Source: Streptomyces sp. V1I1
GTDB taxonomy: Bacteria; Actinomycetota; Actinomycetes; Streptomycetales; Streptomycetaceae
NCBI RefSeq assembly: GCF_030817355.1
Contig: NZ_JAUSZH010000001.1
Coordinates: 2,908,501-2,972,500, forward strand
Length of the DNA: 64,000 nucleotides
Reading direction: 5' to 3'
A program made the translations under genes and the position numbers. Positions 1 through 8,229 of this stretch are shown here, piece by piece (within the stretch, counting starts at the first letter, position 1; each line of letters begins with the position of its first letter). A model generated the notes under the pieces. The model was not told the origin of the DNA. It saw only the letters and a list, made by a program, of their open reading frames with translations, and did not search any database.

Positions 1-783
1 CACGGGGTCGTCGGTGAATCCCCCCTCCGGGTCGGCCACATGGACAGCCGACTCTGCCTTCAAAAAGGCGAGTTGGTGCGGGTCGAGTGTGGTGGCATCG
101 CGCCGTACCGACCCTTGGATCTTGGCACCGTCGGTGGCGAAGGCACAGGTCACGGCATCGTCACCGAGCCGCCAGCTCCGCTTGGTCGGCAGGTAGTAAT
201 ACGTCTCGGTCCCCTTCGGCACCGCCCACGGGTCCAGTGCGTACGCGTCGTTGATCTCCTGACAGCGCTCGTAGGCGAGCTCGTCGAGGCGGCTCTCGCC
301 GGGATAGGAGTCGTAGCCGCGGACCTGGAAGCCGCCGGAGACCTCCGCCTCGTGCTTGCCCGCGCAGTCCACCACAGCGACGTCCGCGGTCTCCTGCTCC
401 TGGACGCCGCTGCCGGGGAGGTTGAAGCAGTCGCCCTTGCGCAGATCCAGGGTGCTGCGCGAGCGGGACGCCTCGTCCATGCCCTTGCGGAACCCGTCCC
501 AGGCCTCGCCGATCCCGCCGTTGGCAACCGCGACGAGCAGCAGCGCCGTACTGATCGAGGAGAGAGCGATGCCCGCGATCGCCATGCCCTTCCCCCGCTC
601 TCCCCTCTTCTTGATCTGAGAGAGGGCTATCAGTCCGAGGACCAGGCCGAGCGGCGGCACACAGCAGACGATCCCGACGACGAGGGAGGCGATGGAGAGG
701 CCGTTCACGGACGGCCTGGGGGCGTACTGCGGATATGGCTGCCAGCCCTGGGTGGATGGGTCCACGACTACGGCGCTCCTCAT
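1..783 (-). CDS. DUF4190-type membrane protein with septum-formation-like C-terminal domain (3' end off window)
   Basis: The gene runs off the left edge, so its C-terminus is missing. After a short Pro/Tyr-rich cytoplasmic tail the product shows 'NGLSIASLVVGIVCC' and 'GLVLGLIALSQIKKRGERGKGMAIAGI', the paired hydrophobic segments of DUF4190 proteins, then a third helix and an extracellular part. That part contains the 'LRKGDCFNLPG' to 'VVDCAGKHEAEV' pattern of the septum-formation family in actinobacteria. An ATG lies at 783. A GTG at 765 is a realistic alternative because AGGAG sits at 776-780, ten bases upstream of it. Role inferred: cell-envelope protein; no catalytic residues are visible. 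Confidence 0.85.
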   Translation of the reverse strand, partial: MRSAVVVDPSTQGWQPYPQYAPRPSVNGLSIASLVVGIVCCVPPLGLVLGLIALSQIKKRGERGKGMAIAGIALSSISTALLLVAVANGGIGEAWDGFRKGMDEASRSRSTLDLRKGDCFNLPGSGVQEQETADVAVVDCAGKHEAEVSGGFQVRGYDSYPGESRLDELAYERCQEINDAYALDPWAVPKGTETYYYLPTKRSWRLGDDAVTCAFATDGAKIQGSVRRDATTLDPHQLAFLKAESAVHVADPEGGFTDDPV

Positions 784-892
784 CGAGATCGTACGAACAG
801 GCGCGCGGATCATACGCCCACCCAGATGGGAGGGGGCGGCCGCCGTGGCGACCGCCCCCTCCGTCTCACTCAGAGTTCAGAACTGCGCTAGC

Positions 893-2467
893 TCAGAACT
901 GAAGCGCCCAGGAGTCGATCTTGCCGACGTCCTGTGCCGCGTTGTCGCTGACCCGCAGCTTCCACGTGCCGTTCGCGACCTCGGACGAGGCGTTGACCGT
1001 GTACGTGGTGTTGATGTTGTCCGTGCTGCCGCCGGCGCCATACGCCTTCAGCGTGTACGCGGTACCGTCCGGCGCGATCAGCTGGACCTGGAGGTCACCG
1101 ATGTACGTGTGCTGGATGGCAACGGGCACCTGCAGGGCGGCCGGAGCGTTCCCGGTGACTCCGCTGGCGGTGATCGGCGACTCGGCGGTGGCGAAGTCGC
1201 TGATCGTGAAGTCCGCGGTGTTCTCGAACTTCTTGCCGGGCGGCTGGGTGTCACCGCTGCCGACGAACAGCAGGCGGTTCGGCGAGCCGGTGCCCGGGTT
1301 GCTCACCGCGCCGCTCGTCGCGGCGGTGGTCAGGGCCGTGGAGACCTGGGCCGGGGAGGCGGTCTTGTTGGCCGCGAGGTAGAGCGCCGCCGCGCCCGCG
1401 ACGTGCGGGGTCGCCATAGACGTGCCGGAGATCGTGTTCGTCGCCGAGTCGCTGGTGTTCCAGGACGAGGTGATCGACGAGCCCGGGGCGAAGATGTCCA
1501 GCACGGTGCCGAAGTTGGAGAAGCTGGAGCGGGCGTCGGTGCTGGTCGTGGAGCCGACGGTGATGGCCTCCGCGACGCGCGCGGGCGAGTAGTTGGAGGC
1601 GTTGGAGCTGTCGTTGCCCGCCGCGACCGCGTAGGTGACGCCGGAGGCGATGGAGTTGCGCACCGCCGTGTCGAGGGCGGTGTCGATGCCGCCGCCCAGG
1701 CTCATGTTGGCGACCGCCGGCTTGACGGCGTTCTGCGTCACCCAGTCGATGCCGGCGACGACCTGCGCGGTCGTGCCCGAGCCCTGGTTGTTGAGCACCC
1801 GGACGCCGACGATCTTGGCCTTCTTGGCCACGCCGTAGGACGAACCGGCGACGGTGCCGGCCACATGCGTGCCGTGGCCGTTGCCGTCCTGCGCGGTGTT
1901 GTCGTTGTCGATGGCGTCATAGCCGTACGACGCCCGGCCGCCGAAGTTGCTGTGGGTGATCCGTACACCGGTGTCGATGATGTACGCGGTCACACCCTCA
2001 CCCGCGGTGTCCGGGTAGGTGTAACTCTGGTTCAGCGGGAGGGTCCTCTGGTCGATCCGGTCCAGGCCCCAGGACGGCGGGTTCGGCTGGGTGCCGGTCG
2101 CTTTGAAGACACGGTTCTGCACGACGGACGCTACGTCCGGGTCCGCGGCGAACTTCTTCGCCTGCGCCTCGGAGAGCTCGACGGCGTAGCCGTTCAGCGC
2201 GGCTTCGTACGTCTTCTTGATCTTCGCACCGTACTCGGCCGCGAGCGCCTTGCCTGCCTTGGAGTCCGCTTCGGGCGCCGACTCGTCGAGGGTGACTATG
2301 TAGCTGCCCTTGATGACTCCGGGTGCGCCGGCGTTCTGAATGACGCCTTCACGGGCCGTCTCGGCCGCGGTGGCCGTGAGGGCGGAAGCCGCGCCGAGCG
2401 AGAGCGCGGTGGCGGCTATCGCGCTGGCCGCGGCAAGTCTTCGACGCGAATTACGCATCACTGACAT
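893..2467 (-). CDS. Secreted S8 family serine peptidase (subtilase) with P-domain
   Basis: This 524-residue extracellular protease has an Arg-rich signal peptide (about 1-36), an inhibitor I9-type propeptide (about 54-121) and a subtilisin catalytic domain. The triad is Asp165 in 'AYIIDTG', His198 in 'NGHGTH' and Ser350 in 'SGTSMATPHVAG', with oxyanion Asn285. Residues from about 414 form a proprotein-convertase P-domain ending 'GKIDSWALQF'. ATG at 2467 was chosen because AGGAGGA lies eight bases upstream; a longer reading frame exists but begins before this ribosome-binding site. It is monocistronic and divergent from the PLP enzyme. The family hydrolyses extracellular protein for nutrition; the substrate here is unknown. 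Confidence 0.95.
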   Translation of the reverse strand: MSVMRNSRRRLAAASAIAATALSLGAASALTATAAETAREGVIQNAGAPGVIKGSYIVTLDESAPEADSKAGKALAAEYGAKIKKTYEAALNGYAVELSEAQAKKFAADPDVASVVQNRVFKATGTQPNPPSWGLDRIDQRTLPLNQSYTYPDTAGEGVTAYIIDTGVRITHSNFGGRASYGYDAIDNDNTAQDGNGHGTHVAGTVAGSSYGVAKKAKIVGVRVLNNQGSGTTAQVVAGIDWVTQNAVKPAVANMSLGGGIDTALDTAVRNSIASGVTYAVAAGNDSSNASNYSPARVAEAITVGSTTSTDARSSFSNFGTVLDIFAPGSSITSSWNTSDSATNTISGTSMATPHVAGAAALYLAANKTASPAQVSTALTTAATSGAVSNPGTGSPNRLLFVGSGDTQPPGKKFENTADFTISDFATAESPITASGVTGNAPAALQVPVAIQHTYIGDLQVQLIAPDGTAYTLKAYGAGGSTDNINTTYTVNASSEVANGTWKLRVSDNAAQDVGKIDSWALQF

Positions 2468-2659
2468 GTGAGGGGTCCTCCTCATTGGTGGTGCGCTTCT
2501 GTGGGGGATACCGGCAGGCCCATGACAATGCCTAACAGTTGAATCTGTCGTGTCCTCGCCTTGCCTGCCGAGCGAAAGATTGGCGGATCCATAGGAATCA
2601 CACAAGGGTCCGGAGAGTGGTGTAACACATGCGCCACACAACTGCCATGCTGGCGACCC

Positions 2660-3757
2660 ATGAGCTCGTACCACTGTCCGGAGTGCGCCACCCGCGCCCC
2701 CGTCGAGTCGGCGTCCTGGTGCTGCCCGAACTGCCGCGGCCCCTGGGATCTGGACTTCACCGCCGCTCCAGTCGGCCTCAAGTCCCTTTCCACCAGGGTC
2801 AATTCACTGTGGCGTTACGAGGAGGCGCTGCCGGTCTCCGCACCCGCCGTCTCCCTCGGCGAGGGCCGGACCCCGCTCGTACCGCTCACCGAGACCGTCT
2901 CCGTCAAGCTCGACTTCCTGATGCCGACGCTCTCCTTCAAGGACCGCGGCGCGGTGGTGCTTTCGGAGCTGGCCCGCCGGCTCGCGCCGCGGCGGGTGAT
3001 CGCCGACAGCAGTGGCAACGCGGGCACGGCGATCGCCGCGTACTGCGCACGCGCCGGTCTCGACTGCACGGTGTACGTCCCCGAGGCCACCTCCGCCAAG
3101 AAAGTGGAGCAAATCCGGGCACACGGGGCGCACCTCGAACTCGTCCCCGGCGACCGCGAGGCCGCCGCTGAGGCCGCCCGCACCGCCGCCGACCTTCCCG
3201 GCACGTTCTATGCGAGCCACGTCTACAACCCGTACTTCCTGCACGGCACGAAGACGTACGTCTACGAACTGTGGGAGGACCTCGGCGGCACGCTCCCCGA
3301 GGCGATCGTCGTCCCTGTCGGCAACGGCACCCTGCTCCTCGGCGCGGCCCTCGGCATCGGCGAGCTGCACGCCCACGGCCTGATCGCCGAGCGTCCCGCG
3401 CTGATCGCGGTCCAGGCCGAGAGGGTCTCCCCGCTCGCGGCCGCTTTCCACGCCGGGGCCGAGGAGTTGCTCGCCGACGGCGCACCGCCGCGGCCGACGC
3501 TCGCCGAGGGCATCGCGATCCCCCGTCCTCCGCGCGCCCGGCAGATCCTGCGGGCCGTACGCGAATCCGGCGGCACCTTCCTCACAGTGACGGAAGATCA
3601 GATCCGGGCCGCCCAGCTGGATCTGGCCGCGCGAGGGCTGTTCGTCGAGTCCACGGGAGTCGCGTGCTGGGCGGCAGCGGGCAGGTGGACCGACCGCGCC
3701 GCCGTGGTCCCGCTGTGCGGGGCGGGGCTGAAGACAGGCCTGGCGCCTGGGCCGTAG
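2660..3757 (+). CDS. PLP-dependent threonine-synthase-like enzyme with N-terminal zinc ribbon
   Basis: The 365-residue protein begins with a CxxC...CxxC zinc ribbon (CPEC and CPNC in the first 40 residues). A fold-type II PLP domain follows: 'LSFKDRGA' carries the Schiff-base lysine, 'SSGNAGTA' is the phosphate/Asn loop, and 'VPVGNGTLLLG' the second glycine-rich loop. These are threonine synthase/threonine dehydratase family features. The chromosome should have a separate thrC, so this is more likely a paralogue acting on a related phosphohomoserine-like or amino-acid substrate. ATG at 2660 starts just before the ribbon; no strong ribosome-binding site precedes it, so a leaderless transcript is possible. 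Confidence 0.85.
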   Translation: MSSYHCPECATRAPVESASWCCPNCRGPWDLDFTAAPVGLKSLSTRVNSLWRYEEALPVSAPAVSLGEGRTPLVPLTETVSVKLDFLMPTLSFKDRGAVVLSELARRLAPRRVIADSSGNAGTAIAAYCARAGLDCTVYVPEATSAKKVEQIRAHGAHLELVPGDREAAAEAARTAADLPGTFYASHVYNPYFLHGTKTYVYELWEDLGGTLPEAIVVPVGNGTLLLGAALGIGELHAHGLIAERPALIAVQAERVSPLAAAFHAGAEELLADGAPPRPTLAEGIAIPRPPRARQILRAVRESGGTFLTVTEDQIRAAQLDLAARGLFVESTGVACWAAAGRWTDRAAVVPLCGAGLKTGLAPGP

Positions 3758-3759
3758 CC

Positions 3760-4089
3760 TCAGCTCTTGGTGAAGGGCTCGGTCCGCACCTCCGGCCACT
3801 CCAGGCATCCCCACCCCGCTCCGGCCGGCACGAGCACAACCACCACCGCGGCCACCGAGTCCCGCGCTCGCAGCATCCCGCCCACCAGCGCCCAGGCCGC
3901 GAGCGCAAGGGCAGGCACCCCGAACACCATCAGCGGCCCCTCGACATAGAGCAGGCTCCAGTACCGCTCCCCTTCGAAGCCGCCGCGCGCCCCGGGCCCG
4001 GCGCCCGACTCCCAGACGAAGTACCCGGTGCAGAACCCGGCCACCACAGCCAGACATCCGGCCCACCCACGCGTGCGTTCAATCCCCAT
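3760..4089 (-). CDS. Small membrane protein of unknown function
   Basis: This 109-residue protein has three hydrophobic segments: about 10-27, 50-70 with 'VEGPLMVFGVPALALAAWALVG', and 78-95 with 'SVAAVVVVLVPAGAGWG'. It has no catalytic motif. It converges tail-to-tail with the PLP enzyme, two bases apart. I do not recognise a family. Codon use matches the neighbours and the start ATG at 4089 begins directly before the first helix. Confidence 0.6.
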   Translation of the reverse strand: MGIERTRGWAGCLAVVAGFCTGYFVWESGAGPGARGGFEGERYWSLLYVEGPLMVFGVPALALAAWALVGGMLRARDSVAAVVVVLVPAGAGWGCLEWPEVRTEPFTKS

Positions 4090-4158
4090 ACGCGCCCCGG
4101 ACGCGCAAGGCGGCCGGGCCGGTTCCGGGACTTGCGGCCGTATGAACGCGTAACCGTG

Positions 4159-4617
4159 TCAGCCGGCGGGCAGCGCCCCGCGCCCCGTCGGCGAGTGCAC
4201 ACCCTTGCGCGCCGGCTCGCCACAGTGCGCGCAGATCAGCTTCGGCTCCAGCGTCTCACCGCAGCTGTGCTGCCACTTCAGCGGCGGATCATCGGAGTTG
4301 AGGTGACGGTCGCCCCACTTCATCAGCGTGAGCAGTACGTCTCCGAGCTCCTGGCCGGCCGGCGTCAGATGGTATTCGTAGCGCGGTGGATGCTCGTTGT
4401 ACTGCTCACGGCGGACCGCCCCCGCCGCCTCCAGCTTGCGCAGTCGCGCCGTGAGGATGTCGCGGGACGCCCCGGTGTTACGGACGATCTGGTCGAAGCG
4501 CCGCACCCCGTGGCTCAGTTCGCGCACCGCGAGCAGCGTCCACCGCTCGCCGACCAGGTCGAGCGCGTCGGCGATGGAGCACTCTCGGGGCTGGATGCGC
4601 TTGGACATGCGTTTCAT
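4159..4617 (-). CDS. HxlR family transcriptional regulator
   Basis: This 152-residue winged-helix protein has the HxlR signature: 'CSIADALDLVGERWTLLAVRELSHGVRRFDQIVRNTGASRDILTARL' in pieces, then wing 'EYHLTPAGQELGDVL'. Its C-terminus carries 'HSCGETLEPKLICAHCGEP', a CxxC-containing tail seen in a subset of HxlR proteins that could bind metal or sense redox. It is transcribed divergently from the P450 gene across a 212 bp region with three related dyads, which points to control of itself and the P450. ATG at 4617 or 4608 could start translation. Confidence 0.9.
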   Translation of the reverse strand: MKRMSKRIQPRECSIADALDLVGERWTLLAVRELSHGVRRFDQIVRNTGASRDILTARLRKLEAAGAVRREQYNEHPPRYEYHLTPAGQELGDVLLTLMKWGDRHLNSDDPPLKWQHSCGETLEPKLICAHCGEPARKGVHSPTGRGALPAG

Positions 4618-4674
4618 TCTAGGTCGGTCGGTTGCGAATCCAAACGTTCAGGGTGAGCACGACGGGCGGAATCA

Positions 4675-4784
4675 GTTTGAACTTCAAACCTACTGACTCA
4701 ACCCCGCCAACCCCTCGGAGAGGGTTGTCAATTCCAACTTAAGGTTGTTATCGTCGTCGCCGCCAGAAAGTTGGGTACTCCAAC
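4675..4784. promoter_or_regulatory. Three related 15-bp dyads in the HxlR/P450 intergenic region
   Basis: GTTTGAACTTCAAAC at 4675-4689 is a perfect 7-1-7 palindrome. GTTGTCAATTCCAAC (4724-4738) and GTTGGGTACTCCAAC (4770-4784) keep the outer GTT...AAC arms with 5 of 7 matches. Centres are 49 and 46 bp apart. Repeated dyads between a winged-helix regulator and its divergent target are typical operators; binding by the adjacent HxlR protein is inferred. Confidence 0.6.
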
Positions 4785-4829
4785 CCACCAGGCCACCACC
4801 TCCTCGACCGCACAGAACCGGGAGCGAGA

Positions 4830-6062
4830 GTGAGTCAGACCGACACCCTGGCCGACCCCCTGGACATCATGGGCCGCTTACTGACCCCCGAGGGCAAACA
4901 GAACCCGTATCCGCTGTACGAGGAGATGCGCGCCCACGGGTCGCTGGTCGACATCGGCGGCGCCCATCTCTTCGCCACCGGCTACGCCGAATGCGCCCGC
5001 GCCCTGCGCGAGCCGGATCTGCTGTCCACGGACGGCGCGGTCCAGGACGGCAAGATGCCGGGCTGGCGCGAGCACGCGTCGTGGCGCTGGCTCACCAAGA
5101 ACATGCTGTTCTCCAACGACCCCGACCATGAGCGGCTGCGCCGCTTCTTCAGCGGCGCGTTCTCCGCCCGCAGCGTCGCGAACTGGCGGCCGATGGTGGA
5201 CCGGCTGGCCGAGGACGCCGTACAGCATGTCGCCGAACTCGGCGCGGGCGGCAGGCCCGTGGACCTGGTCCCCGAATTCTCCTTCCGCTTCGCGACCGCC
5301 GTCATCGGCGAACTGCTCGGCATCCCGGAGAAGGACCAGGCGGGCATGCGCGGGATCATCGGGGACATCACCACCGCCCTCGACCCCATCGGCGATCTCG
5401 CCGAACTGGAGCCGGGGGACGCCGCCATGGAGCAACTGGCCGAGTACTTCTACGAGTTGGTCGCCCAGCGCCGCACGGCTCCGGGCCCGGACCTGACGAG
5501 CGCCTTCGTCCGCGCCCGCGACACCGGCGGCGAGCTGACCGAGGAAGACCTCGTCGCCAACCTCATGCTGCTCCTCGTCGCCGCCGCCGAGGCGCCCCAG
5601 GACCTGCTGAGCAATATGGTGCGCCTCGCCCTCGAACACCCCGAGCACGCGGACCGGCTCCGCGCGAACCCGCGGTCGGCGGCGGGCTTCGTCGACGAGA
5701 CCCTGCGCTTCGAACCGGCGGTGCAGGCGCTGAACCGCGTGGCGGCACGGGACATGTGGTACTTCGGCGTGCGCGTGGCCGAGGGCACCCCGGTGACCCT
5801 GATCATCGGGGCGGGCAACCGCGACCCGCGCCGGTTCTCCGACCCCGGCGTCTTCGACCCGGAGCGCCCGGACAACCAGCCGCTGACCTTCAGCGCGGGT
5901 GCGCACTACTGCCTGGGCGCCGCGCTGGCCCGGATGTCCGCGGAGACGGTGGTGCCGCAACTGCTTCGCCGATTGCCTGAATTGACGCTTGCGGAACCGC
6001 CGACCTTCCGCAACCAGCTTGTGCAGCGGGGCCACGGCCGACTGCCGGTGAGGACAGCCTGA
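4830..6062 (+). CDS. Cytochrome P450 lacking the conserved I-helix threonine
   Basis: This 410-residue soluble bacterial P450 has the heme-ligand loop 'FSAGAHYCLGAALARM' (Cys361), the K-helix ExxR pair Glu290/Arg293 in 'ETLRF', and the C-helix 'HERLRRFF'. The I-helix, normally (A/G)Gx(D/E)T(T/S), reads 'LLLVAAAEAPQDLL'. Glu254 is kept, but the proton-relay Thr is Ala255 and the next residue is Pro256, which implies unusual oxygen activation or a non-hydroxylating reaction. Codon 17 (4878-4880) is TTA, so translation should depend on the bldA tRNA. GTG at 4830 follows GGGAGCGAGA. No ferredoxin gene adjoins it. Substrate unknown. Confidence 0.92.
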   Translation: MSQTDTLADPLDIMGRLLTPEGKQNPYPLYEEMRAHGSLVDIGGAHLFATGYAECARALREPDLLSTDGAVQDGKMPGWREHASWRWLTKNMLFSNDPDHERLRRFFSGAFSARSVANWRPMVDRLAEDAVQHVAELGAGGRPVDLVPEFSFRFATAVIGELLGIPEKDQAGMRGIIGDITTALDPIGDLAELEPGDAAMEQLAEYFYELVAQRRTAPGPDLTSAFVRARDTGGELTEEDLVANLMLLLVAAAEAPQDLLSNMVRLALEHPEHADRLRANPRSAAGFVDETLRFEPAVQALNRVAARDMWYFGVRVAEGTPVTLIIGAGNRDPRRFSDPGVFDPERPDNQPLTFSAGAHYCLGAALARMSAETVVPQLLRRLPELTLAEPPTFRNQLVQRGHGRLPVRTA

Positions 6063-6084
6063 CGGTCTCGGCGCAGCGGGCGCG

Positions 6085-6146
6085 GGTCGTCAACGGGCCC
6101 ATGCCGTCAGCGGCCGCGGGTCGTCAACGGGCGGTCGTCAACGGGC
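6085..6146. repeat. Three copies of a 14-bp repeat between P450 and GlxA genes
   Basis: GGTCGTCAACGGGC occurs at 6085-6098, 6119-6132 and 6133-6146; the last two are in tandem and the third contains the stop codon of the GlxA-type gene. It probably arose by slippage in the short convergent spacer. Confidence 0.6.
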
Positions 6147-7097
6147 GCGTAGTGCGCCCGTCGTACTGCCCGTGCGCTCGCGCAGCAGGACCCGCAGAGT
6201 GTTCGCGTGCTCGTAGCCGACCTTGCGGGCGATCGAGTCCAGGGAGAGGCCGGTGGTCCGCAGCAGGTGCGAGGCCTGCTCGACCCGCAGGTCCTGGACG
6301 AATCGCACGGGAGACATGCCGAGCACGCGGCGTACGGTCCGCTGAAGGGTGCGTTCGCTGACGCCCAGTGAGCGCGCCGCGTCGACGACGCTGATCGGCT
6401 CCTCCAGGTGCAGCCTCGCCCAGCGCTCGAAGGCGGCAACGAGCGGATCGCTCTGCGCGAGCGCGCTCGGAATGGTGTACGAGGACTGCGAAGGGCGCTC
6501 GTCCACGACCAGGTAGCGGGCGACGAGGTCGGCCACGGCCGGACTGCTCATCCGGACGATGGCGAGCGCCAGATCGACATGCCCGAAGGCCGCTCCGGCC
6601 GTCATCACACCGTCCGACGTGGTGACCATCCTGGTCTCGTCGATCGTGACAGCCGGGTAGCGCTGACGGAAAACGGGTGCCAGCCACCAACTCGTCGTCG
6701 CCTTCCGTCCGTCGAGCACCCCCGACTCGGCCAGCAGGAAGGTGCCCGTACAGGCCGAGGCGACGGGTGTGCCCCGCTCACGGGTGTCGGCCACCAGCGT
6801 CCGTACCGCCGTGGATGCGGGGCCGGAGACATGGTCGAGCAACGCGTCCGGCCGCCGCTCGGCGAGCGCCGGCACCAGCAGCAGACCCGCTCGCCGGGCC
6901 TCAGCGGTCGGCTGGGTGGTGACGACGTGTCCTGCGCCGGTGCGGACGCGGCGGCGGAAACCGACGGTGGTGACCTGCCAGGCGGGCGGCGGCTGTGGAA
7001 GCTCAGCGCGCATGGCGTTCGCCGCGTCGAGCACGTCGAGGATCGCCGAGAGTCCGGAGTCGAACACGCCGTCGTAGACCAGCACCGCCACGTCCAT
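6138..7097 (-). CDS. GlxA family transcriptional regulator (DJ-1/PfpI domain plus AraC-type HTH)
   Basis: The 319-residue protein joins an N-terminal glutamine-amidotransferase-like DJ-1/PfpI domain (about 3-190, 'ASACTGTFLLAESGVLDGRKATTSWW' with Cys116 at the nucleophile-elbow position) to a C-terminal AraC double HTH (about 225-319, with 'DAARSLGVSERTLQRTVRRVLGMSPVRFVQDLRV'). In this family the first domain senses a small molecule and the second binds DNA. It is divergent from the small monooxygenase at 7223, its likely target, and converges on the P450. Confidence 0.92.
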   Translation of the reverse strand: MDVAVLVYDGVFDSGLSAILDVLDAANAMRAELPQPPPAWQVTTVGFRRRVRTGAGHVVTTQPTAEARRAGLLLVPALAERRPDALLDHVSGPASTAVRTLVADTRERGTPVASACTGTFLLAESGVLDGRKATTSWWLAPVFRQRYPAVTIDETRMVTTSDGVMTAGAAFGHVDLALAIVRMSSPAVADLVARYLVVDERPSQSSYTIPSALAQSDPLVAAFERWARLHLEEPISVVDAARSLGVSERTLQRTVRRVLGMSPVRFVQDLRVEQASHLLRTTGLSLDSIARKVGYEHANTLRVLLRERTGSTTGALRAR

Positions 7098-7222
7098 GTC
7101 GGAAACGATATCTGAAGCGTCGTTTACGACACTGGGAAGGTGCTGATCACCACCCTAGGTTTGCTGATGTCCCCAACGACGGGGACGGGGGAAACCGACG
7201 CCGACCTACGGAGTGACTCACC

Positions 7223-7519
7223 ATGAACATCGGTCTGCTGGCCCGCATAGAGGCCAAGCCCGAGTACGCCGACAAGGTGGAGGCGATGCTGCGCGACGCG
7301 CTCCAGCTCGCCCGCGAGGAGGAGCACACGGTCACCTGGTTCGCGTTCCGGGAGAGCGCCACGGCCTTCGGCGTCTTCGACACGTTCGAGGACGAGCAGG
7401 GACGGACCGGTCATCTGCAGGGCCGGATCGCCGCGGCGCTGATGGAGGCGGCGGAGACGATGCTGAGCTCCGCCCCTGACATCCGCCCTGTGGACCTCCT
7501 GGCGGTCAAGCTTCCCTGA
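7223..7519 (+). CDS. Antibiotic-biosynthesis-monooxygenase-like (ABM) small protein
   Basis: This 98-residue protein has the dimeric alpha/beta-barrel ABM pattern: 'IGLLARIEAKPEYADKVEAMLRDAL', 'VTWFAFRESATAFGVFDTFEDEQGRTGHLQGRIAAAL', and a final 'VDLLAVKLP' strand. The family includes cofactor-free quinol monooxygenases and stress-induced dimers. An AGTGACTCACC segment precedes the ATG. Divergence from a GlxA-type regulator suggests induction by a reactive or quinone-like compound; the substrate cannot be read from sequence. Confidence 0.85.
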   Translation: MNIGLLARIEAKPEYADKVEAMLRDALQLAREEEHTVTWFAFRESATAFGVFDTFEDEQGRTGHLQGRIAAALMEAAETMLSSAPDIRPVDLLAVKLP

Positions 7520-7537
7520 CCGTTTTTCGAGGACGAG

Positions 7538-7572
7538 GTCCCGCGGGCCGCGAGCTGCGGCCCGCGGGACCA
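7538..7572 (+). terminator. 15-bp perfect hairpin after the ABM gene
   Basis: GGTCCCGCGGGCCGC and its exact complement enclose a 5-nt loop (GAGCT), starting 18 bp after the stop of the ABM gene. It is GC-rich without a T-run, as is usual for Streptomyces terminators. Confidence 0.7.
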
Positions 7573-7650
7573 AGCCGTACGCGCACGCCACGACGACCCG
7601 CGCCGGTCTTCACGTTGCCGGGCGCGGCCTGAGGCCGGAGGATCCAGCAC

Positions 7651-7983
7651 ATGGAAAGGACGACAGTCGTCAACCTCAAAGGCCATCGCGACGACCCCGA
7701 GTACGCGGACGTCGTCTACGTGGGCCGCGCCATGCACCGCGGCGGCTGGCACCTCGACGGCTCCCCGCTGGCCAGCCCATTCCGCCCGGGCCCCGACGGC
7801 ACCCGCGAAGAGGTCGTCGAGAAGTACCGCGCGTATCTGCTGGCCCGCCCTGACCTCCTCGCCCACCTCCCGTCCCTGCGCGGCCGCCGGCTCGGCTGCT
7901 GGTGCGTCCCGCAGCGCTGCCACGCGGAGGTGCTAGCGGAACTGGCGGACGCGGACGGGCCGCGCACAGCGAAGGCCCGCTGA
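7651..7983 (+). CDS. DUF4326 domain-containing protein
   Basis: The 110-residue protein matches the DUF4326 pattern: 'SPLASPFRPGPDGTREEVVEKYRAYL', then 'LRGRRLGCWCVPQRCHAEVLAEL' with the conserved CWCxPxxCHxxVL cluster near the C-terminus. The Cys/His cluster suggests metal binding. Function is not established for the family, which is common on phages and bacterial chromosomes. GGAGGATCCAGCAC precedes the ATG at 7651. Confidence 0.85.
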   Translation: MERTTVVNLKGHRDDPEYADVVYVGRAMHRGGWHLDGSPLASPFRPGPDGTREEVVEKYRAYLLARPDLLAHLPSLRGRRLGCWCVPQRCHAEVLAELADADGPRTAKAR

Positions 7984-8043
7984 CGCGGTACGCACGGGGA
8001 ACACAACCCAGCACCCTCTCCTGCTCTCGGACTCACCCAGCGA

Positions 8044-8178
8044 TCAGTACTGATAGCGAGCGGCGCGGATGATGATCTCTTTGTCCGTGACCAGGTAGAC
8101 GGGGCGGTGCTCGTCATCGATCCGTCGCGACCAAGCTCCAGGCAAGTGGTACTTCAGGGGCTCGGGCTTGCCGATCCC
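8044..8178 (-). pseudogene. C-terminal remnant of a YoeB/Txe family toxin
   Basis: The minus strand encodes 44 residues from '[19 protein letters not shown]' through '[11 protein letters not shown]' to 'AARYQY' and a stop. This is the second half of the YoeB mRNA-interferase toxins. The N-terminal half is absent: upstream codons (P-A-P-G-H-R-R-L-L) do not resemble the family, and the 3' end of the fur gene begins 52 bp away. The C-terminal catalytic pair His-Tyr of E. coli YoeB reads Gln-Tyr here. No YefM antitoxin gene is present. The piece is interpreted as a dead toxin-antitoxin relic. Confidence 0.8.
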
Positions 8179-8229
8179 CAGAAGGCGGCGGTGGCCCGGA
8201 GCCGGGACCCCGGGCCGCGGGCAGGGCGC

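Noticed and set aside
692..2464. 590-codon open frame opposite the subtilase gene
   Set aside because: It is Arg/Gly/Val-rich, a mirror of the GC-rich codon structure of the real gene, with no family resemblance.
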